Shown here: positions 22,457-31,248 of the stretch, one piece after another
How the letters are laid out: the number at the start of each line of letters is the position of its first letter
Position numbering within the stretch: the first letter of the stretch is position 1
NCBI GenBank assembly: GCA_026988575.1
Contig: JALSKZ010000057.1
Location: 1 to 45,639 of the forward strand
Reading direction: 5' to 3'
Length of the DNA stretch: 45,639 nt
From: Thermodesulfobacteriales bacterium
Lineage (GTDB): Bacteria > Desulfobacterota > Thermodesulfobacteria > Thermodesulfobacteriales > Thermodesulfatatoraceae
Translations under genes and position numbers: made by a program
Notes under the pieces: generated by a model
What the model saw: the letters and a program-made list of their open reading frames with translations, nothing else
What the model was told of the DNA's origin: nothing
Database searches by the model: none

Positions 22457-23434
22457 ATGGAACGTTTTTTGGTTACTGGTGGAGCTGGTTTTATTGGTTC
22501 TAATATTGTAGAACAATTACTCAGACAAGGACATTTCGTAAGGGTTTTAGACGACTTTTCCAACGGAAAGAGAGAAAATTTGGCCTTTGTACGGGATATA
22601 CCTGGGGCATTAGAGCGTTTTGAATTATGGCCAGGAGACATTTGTCATTATGAGACCTGTTTGCGTGCTTGTGAAGACATAGATTATGTGCTCCATCAGG
22701 CAGCCCTAGGTTCGGTACCCCTTTCCATCGAGGATCCACATACCACCCACCAGGTAAATGCTACAGGCACCCTAAATATCCTGCGGGCTGCCAAGGCGAG
22801 AGGGGTGAAGCGTTTGGTCTATGCGGGTTCCTCTTCTGCTTACGGCGACGAGGAAGAGCAAGAAAAGGTAATCCCCAAGCGCGAAGATTTGCTTCCCTTT
22901 CCTATGTCTCCCTATGCGGCATCTAAACTTGCGGGCGAATATTATTGTCGCGTTTTTGCGCAGCTGTACGGGTTAGAAACGGTGGTCTTGCGCTATTTTA
23001 ACGTATTTGGGCCCCGCCAAGACCCTAAATCCCAATACGCTGCGGTAGTCCCCAAGTTTATAACCTTATTGCTTGCAGACAAGCCCCCCCTTATCTTTGG
23101 TGACGGAGAACAGACCAGAGACTTTATCTATGTTGACGATGTGGTGCAAGCTAATATCAGGGCGTGTCATGCCGGAAAGGAAGTCGTAGGAGAGGTAATT
23201 AACATTGCTGGTGGGCAGAGTATTTCCATAAACAAGCTTTATCGCCTTATTGCCAATATCGTGGGCACCGATATAAGACCTCGCTATCTTCCCCCTCGAC
23301 AAGGGGATATTCGTCATTCCCTTGCTGATATAAGCAAGGCCCGCCAACTCCTTGGTTTTAAGGAGCTGGTAGGCCTTGAGGAGGGGCTTAGACGTACGGT
23401 AGCGTGGTATAAAAATACAGTTTTACCAGATTAA
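22457..23434 (+). CDS. NAD-dependent UDP-sugar 4-epimerase (WbpP/GalE-like)
   Basis: Short-chain (extended) dehydrogenase family sugar-nucleotide epimerase of 325 aa. The NAD motif is VTGGAGFIGSN (6-16), with catalytic S125/S126 (AGSSSAYG), Y153 and K157 (YAASK). The segment QAALGSVPLSIEDPHTTHQV matches the WbpP/TviC group that epimerises UDP-GlcNAc/UDP-GalNAc and often UDP-Glc/UDP-Gal. GalT lies just across the convergent boundary, so a GalE role in the Leloir route is also plausible. Its stop shares the TTAA at 23431-23434 with the opposite-strand receiver gene, leaving no terminator between them. It is probably co-transcribed with the sigma-54 activator. Confidence 0.9.
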   Translation: MERFLVTGGAGFIGSNIVEQLLRQGHFVRVLDDFSNGKRENLAFVRDIPGALERFELWPGDICHYETCLRACEDIDYVLHQAALGSVPLSIEDPHTTHQVNATGTLNILRAAKARGVKRLVYAGSSSAYGDEEEQEKVIPKREDLLPFPMSPYAASKLAGEYYCRVFAQLYGLETVVLRYFNVFGPRQDPKSQYAAVVPKFITLLLADKPPLIFGDGEQTRDFIYVDDVVQANIRACHAGKEVVGEVINIAGGQSISINKLYRLIANIVGTDIRPRYLPPRQGDIRHSLADISKARQLLGFKELVGLEEGLRRTVAWYKNTVLPD

Positions 23435-23805
23435 AAACCCACCTTAGCTAGGTTACGCTTAATAGATTCCTTTAATTCCGTTAGGTCAAAGGACTTGACG
23501 ATGTAGTCATCTGAGGCCCAGGAGGCCAAGTCTTGTTTATATTCCGGATACGCAGAACACAGGATTACAGGCATTTGGGGGTGCTTTTCTTTGATTTGAC
23601 GTAAGACCTCGATACCGTCCATGCCCGGCATGTTTATATCTAAAACGACCACGTCTGGTTTGACTTCTTCTACTAACTCTAGGGCCGCGGGGCCGTCCAT
23701 GGCCGAGTGGACCTCGTAACCCTCCTCTTCTAGCTCTTCTCTATAAAGGAGATGAATGCTTTCTTCGTCATCTACTATGAGGATACGGGGTTTTCTATTG
23801 GGCAT
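23431..23805 (-). CDS. Single-domain response regulator (CheY-like)
   Basis: A 124-residue stand-alone receiver domain with all phosphorylation residues: acidic pair D12/D13 (VDDEES), acceptor D56 (LDINMPG), Ser84 (LCSAY) and Lys104. Lys104 is followed by Ser rather than the usual Pro. With no output domain it must act by protein contact, as CheY or Spo0F do. The ribosome binding site AAGGAGG (8-nt spacer) lies inside the 3' end of galT, and the first 11 bases overlap galT. It is the last gene of the eight-gene operon starting at nifU. No histidine kinase is nearby, so its partner is unknown; a motor role is possible but not shown. Confidence 0.92.
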   Translation of the reverse strand: MPNRKPRILIVDDEESIHLLYREELEEEGYEVHSAMDGPAALELVEEVKPDVVVLDINMPGMDGIEVLRQIKEKHPQMPVILCSAYPEYKQDLASWASDDYIVKSFDLTELKESIKRNLAKVGF

Positions 23806-24823
23806 TTTGGGAACCTCCTTCGGTAAGATTGATTTCTCTCAAAAAGCGGGCTGCATCTTCTGGAGGAGTAGGTGTTATATAAAAGCCTGTGCCCCATTCA
23901 AACCCGGCGATTTGGGTAAGCTTAGGGAGCAATTCGAAGTGCCAATGGTAGTGTTCTAGATAGGGCTCTCTTAGAGGGGCAGTATGTAAGACAAAATTAA
24001 ACGGGCAGCGGGGAATAGCCGCGTTTAACCGGCGAAGGACCTCGGAAAATATTTCGGCCAGGGCGCGAAATTGACGGTCGTCTATGGCTCGAAAGTCCGA
24101 ATGGTGACGTTTGGGAATAATCCATGTTTCAAAGGGTTGACGAGGGGCAAAGGCACATATAGCTACAAATTCGTGGTTTTCACATACTACCCTGGTCCCT
24201 GTTTGTATTTCCTGACGAATGATGTCGCAAAAGATGCAGCGTTCTTTATAGTCATAATAAAGCTTAGAGCCCTTGAGTTCTTGGTTTACGAGATGGGGCA
24301 CAATGGGCAAGGCGATGAGCTGGGAGTGACTATGCTCCAAAGAGGCCCCTGCCGAGCGGCCGAAGTTCTTAAAAATGATTACATAACGGAAGCGTTTGTC
24401 CCGTGAGAGATCCACCATGCGGTCACGATAGGCCCAAAGGACTTGTACGATTCGGTCAGGGGGCATATCAGCCAGGGTTTCGTGGTGGTTAGGAGTCTCC
24501 ACAATGACTTCGTGGGCACCAATACCATTCATCTTGTCGTATATGCCTTCTCCTTCCTTCCAGAGTTCGCCCTCAATGCGTAAGGCAGGAAACTTATTGG
24601 GCACAACGCGTAAAGTCCAGCCAGGGCTATTGGGAGGAGCTTCAGGAGGGCGGCCGTAGGCCAGTACCTCGGGAGGGGTTGTATACTCGTGTCCTGGACA
24701 CAAGGGACAGAAGCCCCCTTTGACTTCTTCTTTGGGGATGACAAAATCCGACGGACGTTTACCTCTTTCCTTAGCAATAATTACCCATCGCCCCACAATA
24801 GGGTCACGTCTTAGTTCTGGCAT
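23795..24823 (-). CDS. galT: Galactose-1-phosphate uridylyltransferase
   Basis: Transfers UMP between UDP-glucose and galactose-1-phosphate in the Leloir pathway; a related ADP-glucose:phosphate role is possible in GalT-like proteins. About 342 aa from ATG 24823, chosen because AGGAGG lies just before it (ATG 24844 has no such site). Zinc-type cysteines C39 and C42 (FCPLCPGHE) and the catalytic HxHxQ motif H164-S-H166-S-Q168 (ASLEHSHSQLIALP) are present, with a second half containing FETWIIPKRHHSDF and EHYHWHFELLP. It lies 8 bases after the GH57 gene in the same operon, suggesting a joint role in glucan or galactose metabolism (inference). Confidence 0.9.
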   Translation of the reverse strand: MPELRRDPIVGRWVIIAKERGKRPSDFVIPKEEVKGGFCPLCPGHEYTTPPEVLAYGRPPEAPPNSPGWTLRVVPNKFPALRIEGELWKEGEGIYDKMNGIGAHEVIVETPNHHETLADMPPDRIVQVLWAYRDRMVDLSRDKRFRYVIIFKNFGRSAGASLEHSHSQLIALPIVPHLVNQELKGSKLYYDYKERCIFCDIIRQEIQTGTRVVCENHEFVAICAFAPRQPFETWIIPKRHHSDFRAIDDRQFRALAEIFSEVLRRLNAAIPRCPFNFVLHTAPLREPYLEHYHWHFELLPKLTQIAGFEWGTGFYITPTPPEDAARFLREINLTEGGSQNAQ

Positions 24824-24831
24824 AGGGCCTC

Positions 24832-26952
24832 CTATACCTGCCACATTATTTGTTCGAATGTTTCATCTGGTACTACAAAGTAGAGCTCGCCCGCCCAGGG
24901 TAGGCGTTCTTTGAGGAGGTCGTTTTGGCCAATTTCTACCCAAAACCTGACTTTTTGGCCGACACTAAACCCAAGACTTTTAAAAGAGAGCCTAACTTCT
25001 AATATGTCCATACAGGCCATTTCTCCTGGGGGGCCTTCCTGGAACAGCTCCTTCCCCTTCTTTATTTTAAGGGCCTGCGGTGGTTCCAAGAAAACCTCTA
25101 CCTCTTCTTCGTTATCCATAAAAAAAATCTTAAACCAAGTCCCAGGTGGCAGCTCCTGACAAGATTTTTCGCGAAAATCCAAGCGCAGATACAGATTATG
25201 TAAATCAAACCCAAAATAAAGGGCCTCGATTAGTTTGGGGCCCAAATACATGGCTTCGCCCATTCCACGCGGAGTAAACTTTCCCGCTCCGCTCCACTCA
25301 AAAAAAGAACTCAGGCGACCATCTATTACAGGTTGGATAAAAGAAGCGGGTTGTTCTTCGGGTTCCACAAGACGGGGGCGTCTTATGGGCTCTTCAAGTA
25401 TGTTTAACCCTTGTAAGCCCAAGGAACAAAGGGCATGCTTCAGATGTCCTCGAAAAAGGCGGTCAAATTCTAGGTCGAATATTGTGGTAAAATGATCACC
25501 AAACCACCAAAACCAGTCACTACCCTCCGCAGCCAAAAGGGCCCTAAGTCCTTGTTCGGGCAATAGCGAGAGGTCTTTTACGAGATTGCGCACCTGCCCC
25601 AGTATAGACCAGGCCTTATTTTCTTCTTCGTGTCCGATCCAGATGTCAAAATTGGCGTTGATCCAAGAGCCGGTATATAGCTCGGCAAAACCCCTTTCTG
25701 GGGGGAATTCAGCCAGGTAATTCCCTATACTTACGGCCCGAAAACCCGAATCTTCTTGGAGTCTTTGGTAAAGGGCCTTAAGAAAGGCTTCGCCTCCATC
25801 AGGATAATATTCCCAAGGGTTTTCTCCGTCTAAAATGAGGCATAGTAAAGGGGGGCGTTTAAGAGAGAGCCCTTGGGCCAAAGACTTCGCCGCCGAAAGG
25901 AGGTCTTCTACGGCCTTTTCAGGGGCCATGGCCCGATAAACAAAACCTATGCGGTCCGAGAGGGCGTGGTGGCGAAAGAAAAAGGCTATGCGTGCCCCGG
26001 CATGTTCTGCCCAATAGGGCTGTAACAGGAGGTGGGGGCCGCTTTGGCCTAGACTGCGGTAAAGGATTTCTTCGTCGGTAGCCAGCCACTGGACTCCTGC
26101 CTCAGCGGCCAGAGGTATTAGCTCCGGACATACCGAGCCCTCTGAAGGCCACATCCCTTGGGGGCGTTGTCCAAATATTCGTTCATGACAAGATAGGGCC
26201 TCTTTTATCTGGAGGCTGGCGTCTTCAGGGTGGGCAAAGCGTGGAGGAAGAGGGGCGTTAGGTAAGTTGCGGCGGGCAAAGTCTGTATCAATGAGCAACG
26301 GGAGTATGGGGTGAAAGGCCGGGCTTGTACTTATTTCGATTTGCCCTTCTGCCTTACGCTTGCGATACAGGGGGAGGAGTCCCTTAAGAATTTCGTGATG
26401 TAGATCCAACAGGGCTAGTTTTTCTTCTTCTGAAAAACCCTGTCCCTTGAGGCGCAATTCTCTGATCAAGGGGTGATTTTTATAGGCAAAGCCGACCCAG
26501 GTGAGGTTAAACCAGACCTGTAGGTCTCTAAAGTCTGCTGTATGAAATTGCTTAAGGGCTTCGCTTACCCCGGAAAAGGCGTTTCCTCTCTTTTGGAGTA
26601 ACCGCCAATACCCTGGATAGGGTTGGATCATGGTTTGCTCATGGGCACAAAAGAAAAACTTGAGTAGAAAAAGTTTTTCTTCGGTATTTAATTCGGCCGC
26701 AGGCTTACGAGAAAGTTCTAGAAAATAATCTGTTCCGCCTGCTAAATAGTGTTCGATTTGGTAGAGGAGGGAAGGGACGAGATTTATCGTAACCTGTACA
26801 TCAGGAAAACCTTCCAAGACCCAGGGCATATCGTAATAGGCCTTAAGGGCGTGAAGCCTTACCCAAGGCAATGCCAGCCAGCCCCTTTCCCAATCCATAT
26901 ACAGGGGCTGATGCATATGCCACAAAAAGGATATATAAACCGGCTGGTCCAT
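24832..26952 (-). CDS. Glycoside hydrolase family 57 protein
   Basis: Retaining alpha-glucan-active enzyme of 706 aa. The GH57 (beta/alpha)7 domain begins with FLWHMHQPLY (His-containing first motif), has the nucleophile motif MWPSEGSV (predicted Glu271) and the acid/base motif LILDGENPWE (predicted Asp375). After about residue 530 a beta-rich C-terminal domain follows (LYLRLDF, WFKIFFMDNEEEVEVFLEP), like those in GH57 amylopullulanase-type proteins. No signal peptide, so it acts in the cytoplasm, probably on glycogen or maltodextrin. The start ATG overlaps the dksA stop (TGATG), so it is translated with that gene. Exact activity (amylase, pullulanase, glucanotransferase) is open. Confidence 0.9.
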   Translation of the reverse strand: MDQPVYISFLWHMHQPLYMDWERGWLALPWVRLHALKAYYDMPWVLEGFPDVQVTINLVPSLLYQIEHYLAGGTDYFLELSRKPAAELNTEEKLFLLKFFFCAHEQTMIQPYPGYWRLLQKRGNAFSGVSEALKQFHTADFRDLQVWFNLTWVGFAYKNHPLIRELRLKGQGFSEEEKLALLDLHHEILKGLLPLYRKRKAEGQIEISTSPAFHPILPLLIDTDFARRNLPNAPLPPRFAHPEDASLQIKEALSCHERIFGQRPQGMWPSEGSVCPELIPLAAEAGVQWLATDEEILYRSLGQSGPHLLLQPYWAEHAGARIAFFFRHHALSDRIGFVYRAMAPEKAVEDLLSAAKSLAQGLSLKRPPLLCLILDGENPWEYYPDGGEAFLKALYQRLQEDSGFRAVSIGNYLAEFPPERGFAELYTGSWINANFDIWIGHEEENKAWSILGQVRNLVKDLSLLPEQGLRALLAAEGSDWFWWFGDHFTTIFDLEFDRLFRGHLKHALCSLGLQGLNILEEPIRRPRLVEPEEQPASFIQPVIDGRLSSFFEWSGAGKFTPRGMGEAMYLGPKLIEALYFGFDLHNLYLRLDFREKSCQELPPGTWFKIFFMDNEEEVEVFLEPPQALKIKKGKELFQEGPPGEMACMDILEVRLSFKSLGFSVGQKVRFWVEIGQNDLLKERLPWAGELYFVVPDETFEQIMWQV

Positions 26953-27314
26953 CAGTCTCCACGTAGTTTTTCTAAGCGCTCTTGTTCTCTCTTACACTGG
27001 ATGCACAGACTGGCCTCTGGTCTGGCCTCCAGACGTTTTTCGTCTATCTTTTCCCCACAGGCCTCACAAAAGCCGTAGGAGCCTTCTTCAATGCGTTTTA
27101 GGGCCTGGTCGATCTTTTTGATCAACTTCCTTTCTCGATCACGTATACGGAGTTCAAAACCCCTTTCGCTCTCAAACGAGGCTTGATCAGTGGGGTCAGG
27201 TAATTTTATTTCTGTGTCTTCTAAACCCCGTACGGTCTTTAAGGCCTCACGGATGAGGCGTTCTTTTTTTTCCAAGAGTAATTGGCGAAAGTGTTCTAGT
27301 TTTTCTGGATCCAT
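26952..27314 (-). CDS. dksA: DksA/TraR-family zinc-finger transcription factor
   Basis: RNA polymerase secondary-channel regulator of 120 aa. An N-terminal helical hairpin (about 1-75, with the tip region around DPTDQASFESERGFE) precedes a C4 zinc finger: CEACGEKI ... CIQCK. The segment ALKRIEEGSYGFCEACGEKI is diagnostic of the family. It is shorter than E. coli DksA (151 aa), as is common in this group. With ppGpp it would adjust rRNA and amino acid promoters (family knowledge). It lies 9 bases behind moaC and overlaps the GH57 gene by one base. Confidence 0.93.
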   Translation of the reverse strand: MDPEKLEHFRQLLLEKKERLIREALKTVRGLEDTEIKLPDPTDQASFESERGFELRIRDRERKLIKKIDQALKRIEEGSYGFCEACGEKIDEKRLEARPEASLCIQCKREQERLEKLRGD

Positions 27315-27323
27315 GGCACCTCC

Positions 27324-27800
27324 TCAGTCTTCTAAAATAATTGTGCCACTTTTACCACCTGATTTTCTGACAAGGCGAATGTCGGTTATTCTTATACCCT
27401 TATCCAAGGCCTTGCACATATCGTAGACGGTCAAAGCCGCTACTGATACCGCGGTCAGCGCTTCCATTTCTACCCCCGTAGGCCCTACTGTTTTGACGCT
27501 GGCCTCAATGTTGAGGCTAAAATCCTTTTTTTCTAAAACTAGATCGACATTTACTACGGAAAGCGATAATGGGTGACAAAGGGGAATAAGATCTCCCACT
27601 TTTTTGGCAGCCATAATTCCGGCAATACGGGCCACAGCGAATAGATCCCCCTTGGGGAGTCTTTGATCTGCCACCGCGTTAAAGGCCTTTTCGCCTAAGA
27701 TGACCCGTGCGCGGGCCACTGCTTCCCGGGCCGTAAGGGGCTTGGTGGAAACATCCACCATGCAGGCCTTTCCCTTTTGATCTAAGTGCGAAAAACTCAT
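27324..27800 (-). CDS. moaC: Cyclic pyranopterin monophosphate synthase
   Basis: Second step of molybdopterin cofactor synthesis, converting the 3',8-cyclo-GTP product of MoaA to cyclic pyranopterin monophosphate. The 158-residue protein has the conserved [48 protein letters not shown] and the C-terminal VRKSGGKSG active-site segments. No other moa or moe genes are adjacent, so the pathway is dispersed. It is embedded between dnaJ (ATG/TGA overlap) and dksA. Molybdo- or tungsto-enzymes such as formate dehydrogenase are common in anaerobic thermophiles, which would need this gene (inference). Confidence 0.96.
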   Translation of the reverse strand: MSFSHLDQKGKACMVDVSTKPLTAREAVARARVILGEKAFNAVADQRLPKGDLFAVARIAGIMAAKKVGDLIPLCHPLSLSVVNVDLVLEKKDFSLNIEASVKTVGPTGVEMEALTAVSVAALTVYDMCKALDKGIRITDIRLVRKSGGKSGTIILED

Positions 27801-28915
27801 GAATTACCTTGTTTCATGCTATTCCACAGACGTTTAAAAAGCCCTTTTTTCTTTTCCGCCTCTATTTGGCCAAATTCGCGTATAAGCTCTTCTTGACGTT
27901 TGGTGATCTTCTTGGGAATTTCTACCTGTATTTTTAAGATCAGATTGCCGCGTCTGTGGCCTCCATATTCAGGCAACCCGTGACCTTCAAGGACTAATGT
28001 TTCTCCAGGCTGTATGCCCGGGGGGATCTTAACCTCTAAATCTCCTTCCAGGGTAGGGACTTCTATCTCTCCCCCTAAAATGGCTTCACTTACAGGTACC
28101 GTTACGGTGAGCCAGAGATCCTTGCCCTGGCGTTGAAATATGTCGTGATCTCTCAAATGGATACGGATGTATAGATCTCCAGGAGGCCCCCCGTAAAGTC
28201 CTCCTTCTCCTTCACCAGGCACCCTGATTACCGAGCCGTCGTCTACTCCTGGGGGGATCTTTATTTTGAGAGTGCGCACAACGTGTTCTTTGCCGGTGCC
28301 TTTACACTGGGGACAAGGGTCGGAAATAAAAGTTCCCAGCCCCTTACAAGTGGGGCAGGTGGTGCTCAAGCGGAAAAAACCCTCCGAGTGCACGATGTAG
28401 CCTCTACCTTTACAGGTAGGACAATATTGGGGGCTGGCCCCTGGGGCCAGGCCACTGCCCTTGCAGGCCTTACATGTCTCATTGCGTTCGACCTGAAGCT
28501 CTATCTCTTTGCCCCGAAGGATATCCTCCAACTCCAGAGAAATATCATACGACAGATCAGCCCCTTTTTGGGGGCGCCGCTCCCGGGCCCTGGTACGAGA
28601 AAATCCACCAAAGCCCCCTAAAAACTCTTCAAATAGGTCCGAGAAGGCGGAAAATATATCTTCTACGTCGGTAAAGCCCCTGTAACCTGTGTCGTGTAGC
28701 CCACGGTGTCCTTGAGCATCATAAATGGCCCTCTTTTGAGGATCGGAGAGGACTTCGTAGGCCTCAGATATTTCTTTGAAGCGTTCTGCGGCCTTTTCAT
28801 CGCCTGGATTGCGGTCAGGATGATATTTTAGGGCCAGGCGACGATAGGCCTTTTTTATTTCTTCCTGGGTGGCGTGGCGTGGTACTCCCAGGATATCGTA
28901 ATAATCCTTCTTCAC
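27797..28915 (-). CDS. dnaJ: Chaperone DnaJ
   Basis: Hsp40 co-chaperone stimulating DnaK ATPase and binding unfolded protein. The 372-residue protein has a complete type I layout: J domain ([15 protein letters not shown] motif in YHPDRNPGD), Gly/Phe-rich linker (about 75-115, [12 protein letters not shown]), zinc domain with four CxxCxGxG repeats ([32 protein letters not shown]), and the C-terminal substrate domains. The start is GTG 28915, overlapping the rpoZ stop as GTGA. dnaK and grpE are not adjacent; the gene is placed between rpoZ and moaC. Confidence 0.96.
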   Translation of the reverse strand: MKKDYYDILGVPRHATQEEIKKAYRRLALKYHPDRNPGDEKAAERFKEISEAYEVLSDPQKRAIYDAQGHRGLHDTGYRGFTDVEDIFSAFSDLFEEFLGGFGGFSRTRARERRPQKGADLSYDISLELEDILRGKEIELQVERNETCKACKGSGLAPGASPQYCPTCKGRGYIVHSEGFFRLSTTCPTCKGLGTFISDPCPQCKGTGKEHVVRTLKIKIPPGVDDGSVIRVPGEGEGGLYGGPPGDLYIRIHLRDHDIFQRQGKDLWLTVTVPVSEAILGGEIEVPTLEGDLEVKIPPGIQPGETLVLEGHGLPEYGGHRRGNLILKIQVEIPKKITKRQEELIREFGQIEAEKKKGLFKRLWNSMKQGNS

Positions 28916-29181
28916 GACTGTTTTTCTCCAGGCAGTTTATTCAGATCGATAATTCCCGCCAGGGGGAACTCTTCTACTTCTTCTCCCAGGGCCTTGATGT
29001 TTTCAAAGGTCACTTTACCTGCGGCAATCTCTCGTAACGCCACGATAATTTCTTTGTTGTCACACTCTACTAAGGGTTTGGCCCCCTTACGAAGCTGTTT
29101 TACCCGCTGTATGACAAGGTGAATCAATTTGAAACGGCTGGGTATTTGACGTAAACAATCTTCTACCGTAACTCTGGCCAT
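28912..29181 (-). CDS. rpoZ: DNA-directed RNA polymerase omega subunit
   Basis: Small assembly subunit of RNA polymerase (89 aa), with the family N-terminus [20 protein letters not shown] and the helical [15 protein letters not shown] segment. The C-terminus is longer than the minimal omega and acidic. AAGGGGTG precedes ATG 29181. It lies 27 bases behind the NifU-like gene and overlaps dnaJ by four bases. Omega plus DksA in one operon is notable because both shape the polymerase response to ppGpp in proteobacteria (inference). Confidence 0.92.
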   Translation of the reverse strand: MARVTVEDCLRQIPSRFKLIHLVIQRVKQLRKGAKPLVECDNKEIIVALREIAAGKVTFENIKALGEEVEEFPLAGIIDLNKLPGEKQS

Positions 29182-29208
29182 GGATAATCACCCCTTTTTA
29201 GCTCTATT

Positions 29209-29433
29209 TTAGGCTACAGCTTCTACGGCCTTTACTTCGGGTACTTCCTTCTTGAGGTAGCGTTCAATGCCCATCTTAAGGGTCATAGTAGACATGGGAC
29301 ACCCTTTGCAAGCTCCCGTAAGTCTTACCTTTACTACCCCTTCTTCGGTTACTTCTACCAATTCTACATCTCCTCCATCGGCTTGGAGCATTGGTCTCAC
29401 CTTATTTAAGGCCTGTTCCACCTCTTCCCGCAT
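29209..29433 (-). CDS. NifU-family Fe-S cluster scaffold protein (C-terminal domain type)
   Basis: A 74-residue stand-alone NifU C-terminal-type domain, assembling or carrying iron-sulfur clusters. It reads [17 protein letters not shown], then the cluster-binding CKGCPMS (C-x2-C), then a helical end. This is the common short form in anaerobes. AGGAGG precedes ATG 29433, and a strong promoter lies at 29469-29497. It leads an eight-gene operon, consistent with constitutive expression of housekeeping functions. Confidence 0.92.
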   Translation of the reverse strand: MREEVEQALNKVRPMLQADGGDVELVEVTEEGVVKVRLTGACKGCPMSTMTLKMGIERYLKKEVPEVKAVEAVA

Positions 29434-29468
29434 AGGGACCTCCTTTTTTTAAGCGTTTGCTTGGCAGC

Positions 29469-29497
29469 ATTTTAACCGTGCCTTGTCTTTATGCCAA
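29469..29497 (-). promoter_or_regulatory. Sigma-70 promoter of the nifU-rpoZ-dnaJ operon
   Basis: On the minus strand TTGGCA (complement of 29492-29497), 17-nt spacer, TAAAAT (complement of 29469-29474), about 35 bases before the NifU-like start codon. Five of six bases match consensus in each box and the spacing is ideal. Confidence 0.7.
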
Positions 29498-29589
29498 GAT
29501 AAGTTCTTTTTACTCTTTAACAAAGCTTACAATATGCGTTAAAAAGTTTTAAAGCTCTGGTAGCCACATTACTTTTTAGAGGAGGGTCT

Positions 29590-31248
29590 ATGAAAAGCGA
29601 TTTAATAAAAAAAGGTATTGAGCGAGCCCCACATCGATCTTTGCTTAAGGCCTCGGGTTTTACCGATGAAGAATTGCAACGTCCTATAATAGGTATTGCC
29701 AATGCCTTTAACGAGATTGTGCCCGGCCATGTACATCTAAGACAGATAGTGGAGGCCGTAAAGGCTGGTGTACGTATGGCTGGGGGCACGCCCATGGAAT
29801 TTGGGGTCATTGGTGTGTGTGACGGCGTGGCCATGAATCACGACGGGATGAAGTATTCCTTGGTTTCGCGCGAAATTATCGCGGACTCGGTGGAAATAAT
29901 GGCGCGGGCCCATGCCTTTGATGCCTTAGTCTTGGTGCCTAACTGTGACAAAATAGTACCGGGGATGCTAATGGCGGCCCTGCGTCTTGATATCCCGGCC
30001 ATATTTATCTCTGGCGGTCCTATGCTAACCGGCACTTTCAAGGGTAAGCGGGTAAATCTTATCTCGGTTTTTGAGGCCATTGGTCAGGTCAAGAGGGGAG
30101 AAATGAGTGCAGATGATCTCTGCGCTCTTGAGGAGGAGGCCTGCCCCACGTGTGGATCTTGCGCAGGTATGTTTACCGCCAACTCCATGAATTGCCTTAC
30201 AGAGGCCTTAGGCCTTGGTTTACCTGGTCACGGGACGATCCCGGCTGTAAGTTCGGCCCGGATAAGGCTGGCCAAACAGGCCGGGATGAAGATAATAGAG
30301 CTCCTCAAAAAAAAGATTACCCCCCGCAAGATTGCCACCAAAGAGGCCTTTAAAAACGCCATTGCCGTAGATATGGCCTTGGGGTGTTCTACCAATACCG
30401 TGCTCCACCTGCCGGCCATTGCCCGGGAAGCAGGGATCGATTTATCTCTTAAGCTATTTGACGAGATTTCCCGCAAGACCCCCTGCCTTTGTCACTTAAT
30501 CCCGTCTGGGCCCTATAGCTTGGCGGATTTGCACGAAGCAGGAGGTATTCAGGCGGTGATGGCCGAGCTGGCCAAGGCCGGTCTCATTAATAAAAAGGCA
30601 AAGACCGTTACGGGAAAGACGGTGGGAGACAACATAAAAAAGGTTGTGGTAAAGGACTATCAGGTCATTAATCCTATAGATCAGCCCTATAGACCAGAGG
30701 GGGGTATTGCCATCTTATGGGGTAATTTGGCCCCGGAAGGTGCTGTGGTTAAGGCCAGTGCGGTAGCTCCAGAAATGATGCATCACGAAGGACCAGCAAG
30801 AGTCTTTGAGGCAGAAGAGGAGGCCTACGAGGCCATTTTGGCCCAAAAAATCCGCCCTGGAGACGTAATAGTCATTCGCTATGAAGGACCTAAAGGGGGC
30901 CCAGGGATGAGGGAGATGCTGTCGCCCACCTCGGCTATAATCGGTATGGGGCTGGGGCGCTCGGTGGCCCTCCTCACTGATGGGCGCTTTAGTGGAGGTA
31001 CACAGGGGGCATGTGTGGGACATATCTCTCCCGAGGCCGCCGAAGGTGGCCCCATTGCCCTGGTAAAAGAGGGTGATCTCATCGAGATTGACATACCCAA
31101 TCGCCGTCTGGTCCTCAAGGTTGACGAAGGGGAGCTTGAAAAACGGCGCCAAAAATGGACTCCCCCGCAAAAGAAGCTTTCGGGAGTATTGGCCCGCTAC
31201 GCCAAATTGGTGACCTCTGGGGCCAAAGGGGCCGTGTTGGAAGAATAA
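29590..31248 (+). CDS. ilvD: Dihydroxy-acid dehydratase
   Basis: Fe-S hydro-lyase of branched-chain amino acid synthesis, making 2-keto acids from 2,3-dihydroxy acids. The 552-residue protein has [14 protein letters not shown] (Cys119), [19 protein letters not shown] (Cys185, Cys188 and Cys191) and [22 protein letters not shown] near the C-terminus. The segment following NEI reads VPGHVHL, as in E. coli IlvD, rather than the cysteine-containing form of some [2Fe-2S] enzymes. GAGGAGGG lies just before ATG 29590. No ilvBNC genes are adjacent. Its TAA overlaps the ATG of the PfkB kinase gene (TAATG), so the two are probably co-translated although functionally unrelated. Confidence 0.97.
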   Translation: MKSDLIKKGIERAPHRSLLKASGFTDEELQRPIIGIANAFNEIVPGHVHLRQIVEAVKAGVRMAGGTPMEFGVIGVCDGVAMNHDGMKYSLVSREIIADSVEIMARAHAFDALVLVPNCDKIVPGMLMAALRLDIPAIFISGGPMLTGTFKGKRVNLISVFEAIGQVKRGEMSADDLCALEEEACPTCGSCAGMFTANSMNCLTEALGLGLPGHGTIPAVSSARIRLAKQAGMKIIELLKKKITPRKIATKEAFKNAIAVDMALGCSTNTVLHLPAIAREAGIDLSLKLFDEISRKTPCLCHLIPSGPYSLADLHEAGGIQAVMAELAKAGLINKKAKTVTGKTVGDNIKKVVVKDYQVINPIDQPYRPEGGIAILWGNLAPEGAVVKASAVAPEMMHHEGPARVFEAEEEAYEAILAQKIRPGDVIVIRYEGPKGGPGMREMLSPTSAIIGMGLGRSVALLTDGRFSGGTQGACVGHISPEAAEGGPIALVKEGDLIEIDIPNRRLVLKVDEGELEKRRQKWTPPQKKLSGVLARYAKLVTSGAKGAVLEE

